This document shows positions 19,611-30,599 of a DNA stretch of 64,000 nt, one piece after another. Position 1 is the stretch's first letter. Each line of letters starts with the position of its first letter. The notes under the pieces were generated by a model. That model searched no databases. It saw only the letters and a program-made list of their open reading frames with translations, and was not told the origin of the DNA. A program made the position numbers and the translations under genes. The stretch is from Planctomycetota bacterium (GTDB lineage: Bacteria; Planctomycetota; Planctomycetia; Pirellulales; Pirellulaceae): contig JAPLNI010000028.1 of assembly GCA_026692865.1 (NCBI GenBank), forward strand, positions 232,779 to 296,778, given 5' to 3'.

Positions 19611-22600
19611 TTATCGGGATGGTTTGAAGGCTGGGGCATCCGCTTTTCCGTCGGCTAGCACAAAGGCTAACAGATCAAGTATCTGCTCTTTGTCCAATGT
19701 GTTCAGAAGAGCAACTGGCATGACTGATACTTGGGATGGCTCGCGTGCGACGATGGACTTGCGAGAAATCTTCTGTTCTTTTGCATCTACGGCTCCCGAT
19801 TGTATCGTGATGGAATCGCCATCTTCTGCAACGATATTGCCACTAACAAACACGTCATCCTCCAGTTCAAAATTGAACTTTCGATACTTGTCCTCGATGT
19901 TGCGAGAGGGTTCCAATATCTCTTGCAATATGGCCTTGGCATCGCCTTTATATTTGGCGAGCGTATCGATTGTCTTTGGTCCTACCGTTGGGTTCGCTGG
20001 GGTAGTATGGTGCATTGCGTGAGCCTTACCATGGCTAGCGTCCATACTCGGAGCAGACGATTGATGACATTGCGCGCACCCAAGCGTATTGAATAAGAGT
20101 TGTCCGCGGAAATAATTACGATTCAGTGCAACGCGACCCAGATCTTTCTCAAGGTCGGCTAGCTTCCATTCAGTGATCTTGGTTTCCACGGGAGGATTCT
20201 TGAGCAGGAATTCCTTGAGGTCGTTGGTTACATAAAGAACGCCACGCATTACTAAGTGGTGTCCGGGGAACGAACAAATATAAGGGTAAGCACCCTCGGT
20301 CGATGGAGCCGTAAACTCGATGACTTCCGACTGGCCATTGTCGACAAGTTTACTCGCCCAAAGAATATCTGTGCTTTCTGGCACGTAGCCAACGGAGAAG
20401 CCACCAGCTCCAAGTGCAATTGCCTTCAAGCCGACATCGTCTGCCGTTCCAGGCTTGACGAGCAAGATGTTGTGCGGCATAAAGTCAACATTTGCAAACG
20501 TCAGCTTGACTTTCTTGCCTGGTTTCACGGTGAGTTCTTTGACGTCGTACATCATGCGTTCGCGGATTGTTCCAATTCGAATCGTAGTCAATTCCGGTGT
20601 GTCGCTTAGGATGCCGGACTTTTCAGCAGCGGCTTCTTTTTCGGCAGCGATCACGCCACCTCGCATGGTGCTTTCGACGTTGAACCACAAATGCTTCACA
20701 GTGTTTGCTGCGATCCTTGCGTGGGGTTCCGGTGACTTCAATAGATCGTTGAGTAGGTCAATGTTTTTGACGTTGTGCTGTTGGTGCAACCAAAGTGCTT
20801 CGAGCAAATGGTGAGCGTCTTCTTGTTTGTTCCTGTCAAATTGTTTGGTCCAACCGTTGGCGGCTGCGATGACTTCTTTCGAGTCGCGTTCGCTGAGCTC
20901 AACACGTGTGCGATGTCGAATGCTGTCGACAGGCGACTTTAGGTTTTCGAGCAACGATTGAATGGGTTGACCGTCTATGGCGACGGGAGTCTGCAAAGGT
21001 CGTCCCACTGCAGTCATGCGGTAGATGCGACCGTGTGAATGGTCGCGGTTGGGGTCACGCACGTTGTGCTGCATGTGGCCGATGATGGCATTGTGCCAAT
21101 CGGCAAAATACAACGACCCATCCGGAGCAAAAACAGCATCCGATGGACGGAAGTTTTTATCGCCGCTCATGAGCAAACCACGCGACTTGTCGACGGTTGT
21201 TGTACCATCGGCGTTAATCGTGGTAACGGTTAGATCATCACCAGCGGGTTCGCCCCAAACGGCGCCGTTTTCCGCGTTGCGATCGAGGTCATAGTGCTTG
21301 ATACCGAGGAACCCGATAACGTTACAGATCAGGAAGTCCCCTTGCATCGACTCGGGGAAATGAGTGCTGCTGACTACTTCACTCGCACATACTGGTCGAA
21401 CTTCTTTCTTGAGCAGTTCGTGCATCTTGAAACCGTTGCCATCGGGGCGAACTTGATAAGCTCGACCGCCGGTTCCGTCGGTGGCGTAGTGGTAGCCCCA
21501 GTAATCAAACGATGTGCCGTGCGGATTAGGCGAATTGAGAGCGTGCATTGAAATGGTGAATCGCCGAGGATCGAACCGATACATTGCAGACGCTTCAGTC
21601 CGTAAGGATGGGCCCCAAGGATGTTCGTGATTGTGTTGCATGAAGACACCGCTCTGCCAATAAATCGCTCCATCCGGTCCGTAGATAAGATTATTCGCCG
21701 CGTGGTGAGTGTCAGATGAATCGAGTCCCTGTAACAAATTGATGCGCACATCTGCAACATCGTCGCCATCGGTATCTTTCAGGAATAGCAGCTCTGGAGT
21801 GCAGGTGACTATGACCCCACCGTTCCAAAATTCAAAGCCCAGCGGATTTTGAACTCGAGCGAATTCGGTGACTCGATCTGCTTTACCATCGTGATTGTCG
21901 TCCGTCAAAATAAGCAGGGCATCATTCATTTCTTTGAGCGGTTCCCACTTGGGATACGTCGGCCACACCGCTGCCCACAAACGTCCTTTCGTATCAAACT
22001 GAAGCTGAACGGGGTTTACCATTTGAGGAAATTTGGATTCGTCGGCAAACAGGGTGACCTCGAATCCTTTCGCAACGGCCATATGCTTTATGCCTTCTTC
22101 GCCGCTGATGTAGTTTAAAGTTCCTTCCTTCATGGCGTTGGAGCTTTTGCTGCCACCGCCAACATTGGAAATAACTTCAATCGGCTTGGGGACATTGCTA
22201 TCGTCGGCCTTGGCCTCTTTTCCGTTTGCTGCGGCCCAAACAATCGGATCGCGATTGAGGGTCATGACATCGAGCATAGAAAGCTCGTGCTGCAGAACAA
22301 CCGCGTTGGACTGGTCATTGGTGAAAGTCAAAGTAGATCGACCTCCCCAAACGTCGTTGCCATCGCGAGCTCGATAACGATTGTTCCAGTGATTGTCCTT
22401 ATCGAGTACTGCCTTACGCAGTGGCTCCATCGACGAAGATGTGTTCACGGGATGACCTGCAAGTGCCGTGGCGATAACTTCCGCGATTTGACGATTGCCT
22501 TCTTCGGTTAGATGGACGCCGTTGATTGTTAAAGGCGTTTTCGCTTGTTTGTATAGGTCCAATGATGGATGAAACAGATCGACGTATGCGACGCCGGCTT

Positions 22601-24770
22601 GATTGGCGGCGGCTTCGGTTGCTTTGGTGTACGCTTCTAGCTGAATGTTGTGTGCTTTTCCATCAGGCACATTCGGGTTGCGAGTATCTTCGTGAGCGAT
22701 GGGGCTAAACAAAACGATACGTGGGAAGGTCTTTCCGTTCGCTTTTGAACCGCGTGTCTTTTTCACGAAGTCGACTAGCTTCTTTTGATACTCGCCTGCT
22801 TTTTCGACGCCATCATACGATTCGTTGTAGCCAAAAAACGCGAAGACAACGTCCGCCTTGACATGCTGCAGGTACTCGGTCATCGAAGTAGCACCCTTGC
22901 TGCGCGGGAACGAGTCGGGACGGTCGCCGCTTGCACTCATGTTGCGGAAACGAACTTGTTTGTCACGAAGCGTGGTTTGCAACAGAGTCTCCATCCAACC
23001 ATCGTGCTGCATACGATCGGGCAAAGCGTTTCCTAGGATTGCGACAACATCGTCTTTCGCAAATGCAAATGGGGCTGGGTCGCGATAGTCAGCAGGTACG
23101 TCCGCAAGTGGAGGCTCATTGGTAGGAGCAGGCTCCTTTTTGTTGTCGGCCTTCTTCACATCTTTCTTGGCGATATTTTCGTCGCGATTGATCGCTTTTC
23201 CTGGTTGCCGATCGTAGGTCAAAAAGTTTTGTTTCCCTACGTTGGTGATATCGATTTCGACAACTTCAGCCGCGGGAACATTCTCAGTTCGAAAGACTTC
23301 CTTGCGATCGTTATCCAAGAGAGTTAACGTGAACCCGGTGAGTCGACTTTCATATCCTTTACGATTCCAGATACAAATCTTTTCAATGGTGTGCGTTCCC
23401 TGAAGATCAACTTCCCACCATGGATTTGCTGTCCCTCCATTATTGGTATGCGTCTGACCGCCCTTGTTATAATCAGCACTTTTGTTCCCGTCAGTTGCTC
23501 TTGACGCGACTGCCGTAGCGAGCGTGCTGGACTGAGTTGATTTACCGGCCGGTGCTAAATTCTTACCAGCACTGAAAATCTCGACTTCAGCAAGCGTCAG
23601 AATGCGTTTCTCGCCAGGCAGTTCGATACGAATGAATCGAGCGGGCTTGTTGTTGCCGGAAGAAGTGCTCTTTGCAGCCGGCTCCAATTTGGGCTTATTG
23701 CTTTGCGGTTTCTTCTCTTTCGTAACTGTTTTTTTCACATTACGATTTGCTGGTATCGGAGACTCGAAACCGGCGTACATCTCAGGCTTGATTCCACGAG
23801 CGTACCCTTCGTTTGAAAATGTGTTTGGATTGAATGGTCCGACAAATGCGATGTTGGCGTCTGGTTTGATGGATGCCTCCATACCCAATGCCCAGTAGCA
23901 ACCGTTGACCAGCATCCGTCGATAGCCGTCGTTCAAAAGATCCTCTGGCGTGCCGTAGAGAGTGGTAAAGACGCGACCGATTTTTCCTGATTCGGACTTG
24001 TATGTGCGAGTCCATTCGGAAGGCATCGGGGGCTTGGTCGAGTCTGCAACTGAATCGGGTGTCATTCCATTGAGCGGCTGAGCCATCGTCAAAACTTCAC
24101 CATCGATAGGCTTACCAACGTATCCACCTGCTTGCACCCAGATGTCTTTCACACCAGCGAGAATTGGATGCGATTTCTTATCGTCTTTGATCGTGATGCG
24201 AGTGCTTTGTACATGATTCGTTCCATAGTGTCCGACCCAAGTTTGTCCGAGCACTTGATGTCCGAAGCCGAGTTCGTAGCCGTTTGCTTTGGAGTCAAAG
24301 GAGTACTTCGAGAACGTATCCTTGCCATTCATCTTGAACGCATGAGTCGAAGTGCGAAGTCCGACTACCGGGCCGCCGCGACGGAGGTAGTCGTCAAAGT
24401 GTTTCATCTGCTCGGATGGGAAGCTTTGAAATCGCAAGAATACTACTGCGAGATCTGCTGAGTCCAGAGCCTTCATTCCCGGCATGTTCGAGTTGCCAGC
24501 CACGATCTGGCCATTTGCAGGATCGATGTTGAAGAGGACTGTGCACTTGAACCCGTGATGCTTGGCCAAGATGCGTGCAAGTTCGGGCAACGTTTCTTCC
24601 GAACGGTACTCGTGATCTCCGGCCAGGAAAACGATGTGCTTCCCTTTACCCGGCCCCTCGGCACCTTCGAAACTAAGTGGTTTTTCGTGAGTTACTGGCC
24701 CCTGGCCGGGCGAGGTTTGAACGAACAAAGAGACAATCGCAAGGAAAGCGAACAGCAATCGGTTGGTCAT
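19611..24770 (-). CDS. Giant secreted fusion: ThuA / F5-8C / SGNH-like / PVC dehydrogenase / cupredoxin / cytochrome c
   Basis: This 1719-residue protein starts at the ATG at 24770, where a signal peptide begins ([18 protein letters not shown]). The domains in order, with approximate residues, are: ThuA-like (45-290, [20 protein letters not shown]); discoidin/F5-8C-like sugar-binding (375-525, [20 protein letters not shown]); SGNH-hydrolase-like (574-770, with [10 protein letters not shown] carrying the Asp/His-type block equivalent); PVC-type membrane-bound dehydrogenase beta-propeller (895-1255); a helical HEAT-like part (1270-1390); a cupredoxin with His of [11 protein letters not shown] and Cys-His-Met of [12 protein letters not shown] (1400-1530); and a c-type haem site CAQCH (about 1562) in a PVC haem-binding domain. 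The SGNH block I reads ILGNALPD, without the usual GDS serine. The redox modules suggest electron transfer during carbohydrate oxidation; the substrate is unknown. Confidence 0.88.
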   Translation of the reverse strand: MTNRLLFAFLAIVSLFVQTSPGQGPVTHEKPLSFEGAEGPGKGKHIVFLAGDHEYRSEETLPELARILAKHHGFKCTVLFNIDPANGQIVAGNSNMPGMKALDSADLAVVFLRFQSFPSEQMKHFDDYLRRGGPVVGLRTSTHAFKMNGKDTFSKYSFDSKANGYELGFGHQVLGQTWVGHYGTNHVQSTRITIKDDKKSHPILAGVKDIWVQAGGYVGKPIDGEVLTMAQPLNGMTPDSVADSTKPPMPSEWTRTYKSESGKIGRVFTTLYGTPEDLLNDGYRRMLVNGCYWALGMEASIKPDANIAFVGPFNPNTFSNEGYARGIKPEMYAGFESPIPANRNVKKTVTKEKKPQSNKPKLEPAAKSTSSGNNKPARFIRIELPGEKRILTLAEVEIFSAGKNLAPAGKSTQSSTLATAVASRATDGNKSADYNKGGQTHTNNGGTANPWWEVDLQGTHTIEKICIWNRKGYESRLTGFTLTLLDNDRKEVFRTENVPAAEVVEIDITNVGKQNFLTYDRQPGKAINRDENIAKKDVKKADNKKEPAPTNEPPLADVPADYRDPAPFAFAKDDVVAILGNALPDRMQHDGWMETLLQTTLRDKQVRFRNMSASGDRPDSFPRSKGATSMTEYLQHVKADVVFAFFGYNESYDGVEKAGEYQKKLVDFVKKTRGSKANGKTFPRIVLFSPIAHEDTRNPNVPDGKAHNIQLEAYTKATEAAANQAGVAYVDLFHPSLDLYKQAKTPLTINGVHLTEEGNRQIAEVIATALAGHPVNTSSSMEPLRKAVLDKDNHWNNRYRARDGNDVWGGRSTLTFTNDQSNAVVLQHELSMLDVMTLNRDPIVWAAANGKEAKADDSNVPKPIEVISNVGGGSKSSNAMKEGTLNYISGEEGIKHMAVAKGFEVTLFADESKFPQMVNPVQLQFDTKGRLWAAVWPTYPKWEPLKEMNDALLILTDDNHDGKADRVTEFARVQNPLGFEFWNGGVIVTCTPELLFLKDTDGDDVADVRINLLQGLDSSDTHHAANNLIYGPDGAIYWQSGVFMQHNHEHPWGPSLRTEASAMYRFDPRRFTISMHALNSPNPHGTSFDYWGYHYATDGTGGRAYQVRPDGNGFKMHELLKKEVRPVCASEVVSSTHFPESMQGDFLICNVIGFLGIKHYDLDRNAENGAVWGEPAGDDLTVTTINADGTTTVDKSRGLLMSGDKNFRPSDAVFAPDGSLYFADWHNAIIGHMQHNVRDPNRDHSHGRIYRMTAVGRPLQTPVAIDGQPIQSLLENLKSPVDSIRHRTRVELSERDSKEVIAAANGWTKQFDRNKQEDAHHLLEALWLHQQHNVKNIDLLNDLLKSPEPHARIAANTVKHLWFNVESTMRGGVIAAEKEAAAEKSGILSDTPELTTIRIGTIRERMMYDVKELTVKPGKKVKLTFANVDFMPHNILLVKPGTADDVGLKAIALGAGGFSVGYVPESTDILWASKLVDNGQSEVIEFTAPSTEGAYPYICSFPGHHLVMRGVLYVTNDLKEFLLKNPPVETKITEWKLADLEKDLGRVALNRNYFRGQLLFNTLGCAQCHQSSAPSMDASHGKAHAMHHTTPANPTVGPKTIDTLAKYKGDAKAILQEILEPSRNIEDKYRKFNFELEDDVFVSGNIVAEDGDSITIQSGAVDAKEQKISRKSIVAREPSQVSVMPVALLNTLDKEQILDLLAFVLADGKADAPAFKPSR

Positions 24771-25081
24771 GGTTTTACGTGCTAGGTGGGGTTTAAGGCG
24801 AGAGTATCGTGCGTAAATCGCGAAAACGGAGCCCCTGATTCTAACCAAACATTCCCGTTAGGCGAGCGGCAACTTGAAAAGTACCTGAAAAGCCCAACGC
24901 GTTTAGCGACCTGTCGTACACAGAATCGAAAACTATTGATCGAGTACTGGTTGTAATTGGGGGGGTAGACCTCGTTATTTAGTGGACTTGAAAAGCCATC
25001 CCTTCAGTTCCTCGCAAGCATGAAAGCCACGAAAATGTAGCGAGAAAAGTCGCTCGACTTTGCAATATCTTGTTCGTCGGC
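24771..25081. other. Intergenic region between two large PVC genes
   Basis: About 310 bases between the 3' end of the 1174-residue gene and the start of the multidomain gene, both on the minus strand. A run of eight G occurs near 24959. No gene, hairpin terminator or clear promoter is visible. It presumably holds the leader of the multidomain gene. Confidence 0.4.
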
Positions 25082-28000
25082 TTATTCCACACCGTGCCCT
25101 GTCGCACTACCTGCATCAGGATTCTTGCTTTTCAGCGATGTTAAATAGGCAATTAGATCTCGCAGTTCGCGACGTGACATATACTTCATAAGATCCGCAG
25201 GCATCGATGATTGGCCCTTCTTAACACCTTCAATCGAATCTTGTTCGATAACAATAACTTCATTGGTTGCTGTTATTAACGTCAGTTTGTCGTCGTCTTG
25301 AGCCTTGACGATGCCCGAGATGACCTGGCCTGCATCTGTTTGAACAATCATCGTTTCAAATCCCTGTGCGATTGTCGCGTTCGGATCGACGATTGCTTCC
25401 AATAGGTATTCCCTATTCTTGGAAATTCCAATACCAGAAAGCACCGGGCCGACTTCGCCTCCCTTGTCTCCAACGCGGTGACAACGCACGCAAGATAGCT
25501 GGCTTCGGTTGAGAAACAGATCCTTGCCGTTAGCCACATTACCACCGACCATTGCATCCATGAATTGCTTAGTGATGGTGCTACTGCTCTCGAACTTCAC
25601 GGCTTTATCACTTGTGGGCTTATCATTGCCGACCGGTCTATACGATTCGAGCTTCGACGTGAGTTGCTTCATCAGGTCCGCATCGACGCGACCTTCTGCA
25701 GCTTCGCGAAGGTTTAGCAAGGTATCCAAAGGAAGGTTACCCGCGAGCCATCGATCAACTCCATCACGAATCACCTGCGTTGCAGTAGGGCTTTTAATTG
25801 TGGCTAAAGTATCCCACGCTGATTGTCGCTCGAACATAACCTTGGAAAGAGTTTGCTTGCTGAGAGCAACAATACTTTGCTCCGGAGCAACCGCGACGAG
25901 TTGCCTGATTGCTTCTACGCGTACCTCTGGAGACGCATCGGTGCTTAAATCAACCAACATAGATGACGCTTTGTCGCTGTCGAGTTTTACAAGCCAACGA
26001 ATAGCAGACGATCGGTCTTTCCCTGGCGCATTTTTGTCGGCCATCAGCAGTGCAAGAGCCGGGATGATGGACTTGTTATCAAGCGCCGCACCCACCTCAA
26101 GTGTTTTAGTGCGAATTGATGAGTCCAAATCTACTTGCTTGAGCAACCCTTCTACAATCTTTGCAAAAGCAGCCGATACCACTGTCACATCGCGACTTGA
26201 AAGAGGGCTATAACGATTCATCACGCGATCTAAAGGCTTGGGGTCCGACCAATTTTGAAGCATCTCAAGTGCTTCCAAACGCATTGCTTTGGAACGCGTC
26301 GAATCTGCCGCAAAGACAGCAACGGCGTCTGCGTTTTCAGGATTGCCCAATCGGAAATTAGCATTCAGAGCACGCGACACGAATGCTGGGTCGCTTGAAT
26401 AGCGGCTTAAGGACTTGGCGAGTTCTGGCATCCCATTATGCAGCGCGACCACGTCGTTGATAGCTCGGGCGGCTTCTAGAGCAACACGCTCGGATGCGTC
26501 TTGGAGGAATAGAGTAATCTCGGATGCTTCCATGCGACGCAGCGCTACGACGGCTGCTAGACGAAGTGCTTCGGAAGCATCGTTGCTTAATGCAGAGATC
26601 GACTTTGCATCTGCTTGCCCTGCTAAGGCCATAATACAGGCGTGCCGAACGATTGGGTCTTCATTCGCATTCGTCTTCAACGCTTCACGAATCGCATCGG
26701 TGATTCCTTTTGTGTGAAGCTGACCCGCAGCGATAGCACCTGCTGCAAGAATTCGCATGTCCGCTCCAACGAGTGAGTCGTGAATCCATTGATTCATCGC
26801 TCCAAGCTCACCACTTAATTCACCTTGCTCAACCATCCGATGACTTTCCCCAAGTACCTTCAAAGCAGCAACTGTAACTTCCGATGGAAGGCTTGTCGCT
26901 TTGTTGTCGGAACCGCTGGTGGAAGCTGGCTTCAGTTTCAAGATGGCTTGAACGGCAGCGCTGGACGACTGCTTGTTTCGAGCAAGTTGTCCAAGCCCCC
27001 ATACCGCATGAACTCGCGCGAGCTCGCTCTGCGAGGAATCCGTAGCAACTCTTTCGAGTGCAGAGATCGACTTTCGCGAAGCAAGTTCCCACTGCGATTC
27101 CGATCGAACGCGTCGATCCAAATGGCCCAGCAAGCTGACGAGCTTCTCTTCGGCGAGCTCTTGAAAACCTTTGTTGAGAAGGCTCTTGGTTTCGATGGCT
27201 GTTGGCTGCTTTAATCCAATGGCATCGAAGAATCGATAGACACGGCCTTTGCCTTCACCGTTCCATCCGTTGACCCAGTCAGTAACGTACATGCTTCCAT
27301 CGGGACCAAAATCAATATCCGTTGCAAGCATGTTCCAGATCGGCTGTTCACTCGCTGCGATCTCAAAGAATGCGCCCTTAGCTTTGTTTTTGATTGTGCG
27401 AATGCCACTGTTGGAAGCACCACCTCGGAAGTCAACCAAGAAGAAGTTCTCTTTGAAGGAATCGTTCAAACCGGTCCCAGGATAATAAACAAGTCCTGAA
27501 GGACCGTCAGCGAAATTGGCAATCGGCGGAACGATGTAAGCGGCTGTTGTTTTGCTGTCGTATGGATGCCAAATTTTTTCACGATTGAAAGGCCCGCGAT
27601 CGGAGATGTATTGGTACATCATACGCCAACCCGTATCGCCACCATGAACGACATAAACCCATCGCGCTTTGTCACCACTATCGGAGTTGTTGTCGCCAGT
27701 AAACAGATTTCCAAAGTCGTCAAAAGCCAACTCTTGCGGATTGCGTAGTCCCGTTGCGAAGATCTCTAGATTGGAGCCATCCAGCTCACAACGAAATACG
27801 GCTCCACTTTCAGGATTCGCTAACAAGCCATTCGGCGTTTGAACATGGTAGCCTCTGTCACCGATTGAAAAATAAACCCGTCCGTCAGGCCCCATCACCA
27901 ACCCGTGCATGTCGTGACCACGGAACGCAACGCGAACTCCGAAGCCATTGGCGAGTACAACGCGATCATCGGATACGCCCGAACCTGTTGAGTCTTTCAA

Positions 28001-28606
28001 AAGCCATAACTTCGGAATGTTCGTGTAGTAAACGTCATTTCCGCGAACCAGTACACCTGCACCGGTACCATCTTCAAGTCTATTAAAACCTGATGCAAAA
28101 ACATTAGATCGATCTACCTTCCCATCGCCATCTTCATCGATTAGCAATCGAATGCGGTCATCCTGTTCTTCATAGGATGCCGCTTTATCACCGAGCAATT
28201 CTCGGTGGTAAGCAATCCGATCTTCGACAGTCATTGCTTTCAAGTCAGCCATCAACCATGTGTTATCATGTTTACGATTATCCGTTACGCCTTGCTCCTG
28301 TCGGAAGGACTCGCATACAAAAACGCGTCCGCGATTGTCTACCGTTAAGACAACTGGATTAGCGACGTCTGGTTCAGCAGCGAACACCTCACAAGTCCAT
28401 TCCGAAGGGACTTTAAAAGTCCCGATCTGCGTTACCGCTTCACTCGAAGCTTCTGCAATCTTTGGTTCCAAAGGCCTCTTGGTTTGTCCGACATCCGCTG
28501 CATGAGCAACTGAAATGCAACCAAGAACAACAGTCGCTAACGACGCGACCCAGAGGCGAACAAAATGAAAAGGCCTTGCGTGAAAGAGCATCATAGATCG
28601 AATCAT
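25082..28606 (-). CDS. PVC-type haem-binding domain protein with beta-propeller and HEAT repeats
   Basis: This is a 1174-residue secreted protein. A signal peptide (about 1-36, ending VAHAADV) precedes a PVC membrane-bound dehydrogenase-type beta-propeller (about 45-465; PVVLTVDNRGRVFVCESFRQ, SIGDRGYHVQTPNG, ATGLRNPQELAFDDFGNLFT, FGPDGSMYVTDWVNGWNG). A long helical HEAT-repeat region follows (about 490-975, repeated LRLAAVVALRRME-type units). The C-terminal cytochrome-c-like module has the haem motif CVRCHRVGDKGGEVGPVLSG at about 1040. The layout is common in planctomycetes and is linked by inference to oxidation of sugars. It is the same architecture as the middle and end of the neighbouring 1719-residue protein, which is downstream on the same strand. 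Confidence 0.9.
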   Translation of the reverse strand: MIRSMMLFHARPFHFVRLWVASLATVVLGCISVAHAADVGQTKRPLEPKIAEASSEAVTQIGTFKVPSEWTCEVFAAEPDVANPVVLTVDNRGRVFVCESFRQEQGVTDNRKHDNTWLMADLKAMTVEDRIAYHRELLGDKAASYEEQDDRIRLLIDEDGDGKVDRSNVFASGFNRLEDGTGAGVLVRGNDVYYTNIPKLWLLKDSTGSGVSDDRVVLANGFGVRVAFRGHDMHGLVMGPDGRVYFSIGDRGYHVQTPNGLLANPESGAVFRCELDGSNLEIFATGLRNPQELAFDDFGNLFTGDNNSDSGDKARWVYVVHGGDTGWRMMYQYISDRGPFNREKIWHPYDSKTTAAYIVPPIANFADGPSGLVYYPGTGLNDSFKENFFLVDFRGGASNSGIRTIKNKAKGAFFEIAASEQPIWNMLATDIDFGPDGSMYVTDWVNGWNGEGKGRVYRFFDAIGLKQPTAIETKSLLNKGFQELAEEKLVSLLGHLDRRVRSESQWELASRKSISALERVATDSSQSELARVHAVWGLGQLARNKQSSSAAVQAILKLKPASTSGSDNKATSLPSEVTVAALKVLGESHRMVEQGELSGELGAMNQWIHDSLVGADMRILAAGAIAAGQLHTKGITDAIREALKTNANEDPIVRHACIMALAGQADAKSISALSNDASEALRLAAVVALRRMEASEITLFLQDASERVALEAARAINDVVALHNGMPELAKSLSRYSSDPAFVSRALNANFRLGNPENADAVAVFAADSTRSKAMRLEALEMLQNWSDPKPLDRVMNRYSPLSSRDVTVVSAAFAKIVEGLLKQVDLDSSIRTKTLEVGAALDNKSIIPALALLMADKNAPGKDRSSAIRWLVKLDSDKASSMLVDLSTDASPEVRVEAIRQLVAVAPEQSIVALSKQTLSKVMFERQSAWDTLATIKSPTATQVIRDGVDRWLAGNLPLDTLLNLREAAEGRVDADLMKQLTSKLESYRPVGNDKPTSDKAVKFESSSTITKQFMDAMVGGNVANGKDLFLNRSQLSCVRCHRVGDKGGEVGPVLSGIGISKNREYLLEAIVDPNATIAQGFETMIVQTDAGQVISGIVKAQDDDKLTLITATNEVIVIEQDSIEGVKKGQSSMPADLMKYMSRRELRDLIAYLTSLKSKNPDAGSATGHGVE

Positions 28607-28624
28607 TAAAAAAGATTGCAGGAG

Positions 28625-28645
28625 GTAGATGGTAGATGGTAGATG
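28625..28645. repeat. Tandem GTAGATG x3
   Basis: Three perfect copies of the heptamer GTAGATG lie just upstream of the 1174-residue gene's start (28606, minus strand). It is a short slippage-prone tract whose effect is unknown. Confidence 0.7.
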
Positions 28646-28774
28646 TAGAAACGAACCCTCTGCTACCTAAACATCAGAGCAGATACCAAGCCCCTGAGTT
28701 TAGTTGCCTACTATTAACGCAACAACGTCAAAAACTTGATGATTCCAACGCGAAGCTTAGTTTCGCCCCACTCT

Positions 28775-28853
28775 CGCAAGCGACGGATCCGGCTCGTCCC
28801 GCTGCGTCGCAAAGACTTGGTATGCCATTTCGCGGTCTAACCCGCCAGACCTA
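28775..28853 (+). repeat. Dispersed repeat, copy A
   Basis: The segment begins CGCAAGCGACGGATCCGGCT and continues to CCCGCCAGACCT. Copy B at 43498-43577 has the same order of blocks: AAGCGACGGATC, GGCT-GTCCCG, CGTCGCAAAG, CGCG, CCCGCCA. Both lie in gene-free DNA. This is a dispersed non-coding repeat or a decayed element. Confidence 0.55.
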
Positions 28854-29083
28854 CTGGAGCAGCACCCAATGCCACCTAGTTTCGACAAATCAGTCGGCAG
28901 GCGTTAGCCTCCGGTTGACGACTATGCCAGAGAAACCGGACGCTAATGCGTTCCGGCCAATGGATCAGCAAACCGATTACATAGAAAGCAGATTGCGTTG
29001 GGGCAACGCCTTTCGGCTAATGTACGATTTGGTAAATTGTTTCTGAACAACTTTCTTTTGATTAACAAAGTGAGGATTCAAAC

Positions 29084-29592
29084 GTGGCTAAAAGTGAACA
29101 GCAACGTCAAAAAAGTTGGCGAAAAAGAAGTCGAAGGACCGCCAAAGCGACAAGCTAGCCGCCCAGCGTCGCCAACAGAGAATCTCCTTGTCCGGCAGAA
29201 TGGTGGCTGCTGCGAAATCTCCGATTCACTGCTGCTATATCTCCGCTGCGTGCGTTGATGGAAGTGGAATGGGACCAGTTGCAATCATACGTGCATTGCC
29301 TTCTGGCCCGTTCGCGACGGTCATCTTCTTAATCGATTCGTTCTGCCTTGGTGTGAAGAATGTGATCGTCACGATTCGTACAAAGCTCGAGCTAGATGAA
29401 CTGCTTGAAGGTCTGCAAAAACATAACAAGATGGAGCCAGTTACTGCCGGGGTCGCGTGTGGATACGTCGAAGCTGCACTTGCCTACGCCGCGGCGCTCG
29501 GATTTCAACCCCACGACGACTACCGAAAAGCCAAACCTATCTGGGGAACGATCGATCCCGAATCCATTCCAGAACACTATCAATTCGGATAA
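29084..29592 (+). pseudogene. Conserved hypothetical protein gene with an A-run frameshift
   Basis: A GTG at 29084 with a good GAGGA motif seven bases upstream begins MAKSEQQRQK and continues with Lys/Arg-rich sequence, but this frame stops after 24 codons. The downstream frame KLAKKKSKDRQSDKLAAQRR continues naturally from it if one A is added to the six-A run at 29109-29114. That frame then runs to 29592 with a recognisable planctomycete-type body (LIDSFCLGVKNVIVT, GVACGYVEAALAYAAALGF, GTIDPESIPEHYQFG). Read without the shift, translation would need a TTG at 29116. I read this as a single-base deletion in a homopolymer, that is a broken gene. Slippage or a sequencing error are alternatives. 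Function is unknown. Confidence 0.6.
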
Positions 29593-29610
29593 CACGGAAA
29601 GCCTCATTTT

Positions 29611-29865
29611 ATGGCTGGTCCTGGCGATGATGAAGCAAAACAACAAATGGTCTACAGAACATTAATGCAAACCGTAGGCGAAAAGAATTTTTACTTCACT
29701 ATCGCTGCTCACCAACGCAATAACTTTTCTGACTTGCAATCAACAGATGGTTTGCAGGTCACCAACGAACTGGACGACGAATATGGGGATGAATATCTTG
29801 ACGATGATCAAGATGAAATGACGTTCGAAGGATCCGTAGCGCAACAGCTAAACGATCGTGAATGA
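29611..29865 (+). CDS. Small acidic hypothetical protein
   Basis: This 84-residue frame follows the previous gene by 18 bases. It has no recognised family. The C-terminal half is strongly acidic (NELDDEYGDEYLDDDQDEMT). The TGA overlaps the ATG of the following frame (29862). It lies in a stretch where neighbouring genes are broken, so it may be a remnant. Confidence 0.35.
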   Translation: MAGPGDDEAKQQMVYRTLMQTVGEKNFYFTIAAHQRNNFSDLQSTDGLQVTNELDDEYGDEYLDDDQDEMTFEGSVAQQLNDRE

Positions 29866-30026
29866 TCACGTCGCAGAGTAAGCGAGCTACACTCGGACCG
29901 ATCGTTTCGAAAAATGGTTCGGCAATCTTTTTTAAAGATTGTTTATACGGGACCAGACGTGTCACTCCCAAAGATACATTGGATCTTCGAGATGAAATTC
30001 AGTTTATCGCATGGAGTACGCGACAA

Positions 30027-30377
30027 ATGCCTAAACACTATGCCCATACGAAGGGTTCTGACCCAGTAAACTGGGAGCCGCTTGACGAACATTTGTGCCT
30101 AGTCGCCGAATACGCGGAGCGGTTCGCCGCCAAGTTTGACGCGGCGGCTTGGGGAAAAATGCTTGGCCTATGGCACGACCTTGGAAAGTATTCGAAAGAA
30201 TTTCAAGCGTACCTTGCTAAATCTGGGAATCCAGATATTCACCAATCAGAGGTCCTTGGTCGTGTAGATCACTCGACCGCCGGCGCTGTCCACGCGACAA
30301 AACAACTTGGAGAGAGCGCAAGGTACCGTTTGAAGGCATCGAAATCATCGAAGCTTTTTAAACGGCTTCAAAAGTAA
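30027..30377 (+). pseudogene. Truncated Cas3 HD-nuclease domain (remnant of a type I CRISPR-Cas locus)
   Basis: The frame, open from 29862, contains from the Met at 30027 a good Cas3'' N-terminus of about 100 residues: MPKHYAHTKGSDPVNWEPLD, then EHLCLVAEYAERFAAKFDAA, GLWHDLGKYSKEFQAYL (HD pair at 50-51) and GRVDHSTAGAVHATKQLGE (DHS at 81-83). These are the metal-ligand motifs of the HD nuclease that cuts target DNA in type I interference. Homology stops near residue 100, and the frame ends 15 codons later, inside the end of a gene on the other strand. The rest of the HD domain and the helicase are missing, so the product cannot be functional in interference. The spacing and strand match the Cas4 remnant 800 bases downstream. 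Confidence 0.75.
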
Positions 30378-30599
30378 ATCTTTTAGATTCACCGGTGATC
30401 GGACTGGTGAATCGGACCTTCCAACGCGAAGACTTGCCATCGATGACCGTCTCTAATTCACCTTCAGTGGCATCTACTAACTGTGTCTGACTAATATTGC
30501 GAAATCTGATCCGAGGTGACCAATTTCGTATCGTTTACCCTGAACGTACAAATTAAGTTCAACCTCTGCTGAAAAAATTCCACTTCGATTTGCAATCAT
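30358..30599 (-). pseudogene. Frameshifted small hypothetical protein gene, divergent from the kinase-like gene
   Basis: From the ATG at 30599 one frame reads MIANRSGIFSAEVELNLYVQ and then GKRYEIGHLGSDFAILVRH, and stops at 30477. A second frame continues sensibly from there: QLVDATEGELETVIDGKSSR, then WKVRFTSPITGESKRFTFEA, ending at 30358. Joined, they give about 80 residues resembling small planctomycete proteins with an xGHLGPDFxIL and xVDGxxxRWKVRL pattern. The total length is not a multiple of three, so I read it as one gene with an indel near 30483-30495. Its start codon overlaps that of the plus-strand gene (CATG at 30597-30600). Function is unknown. Confidence 0.5.

Larger units (their letters stand above)
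28607..29083. other. Non-coding stretch with repeats at the edge of a decayed island
   Basis: About 475 bases without a supported gene. It contains a 7-base tandem repeat (28625-28645) and a segment at about 28775-28853 that is similar to one at 43498-43577. The right end (29060-29083) holds the ribosome binding site of the next, frameshifted gene. Confidence 0.5.
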
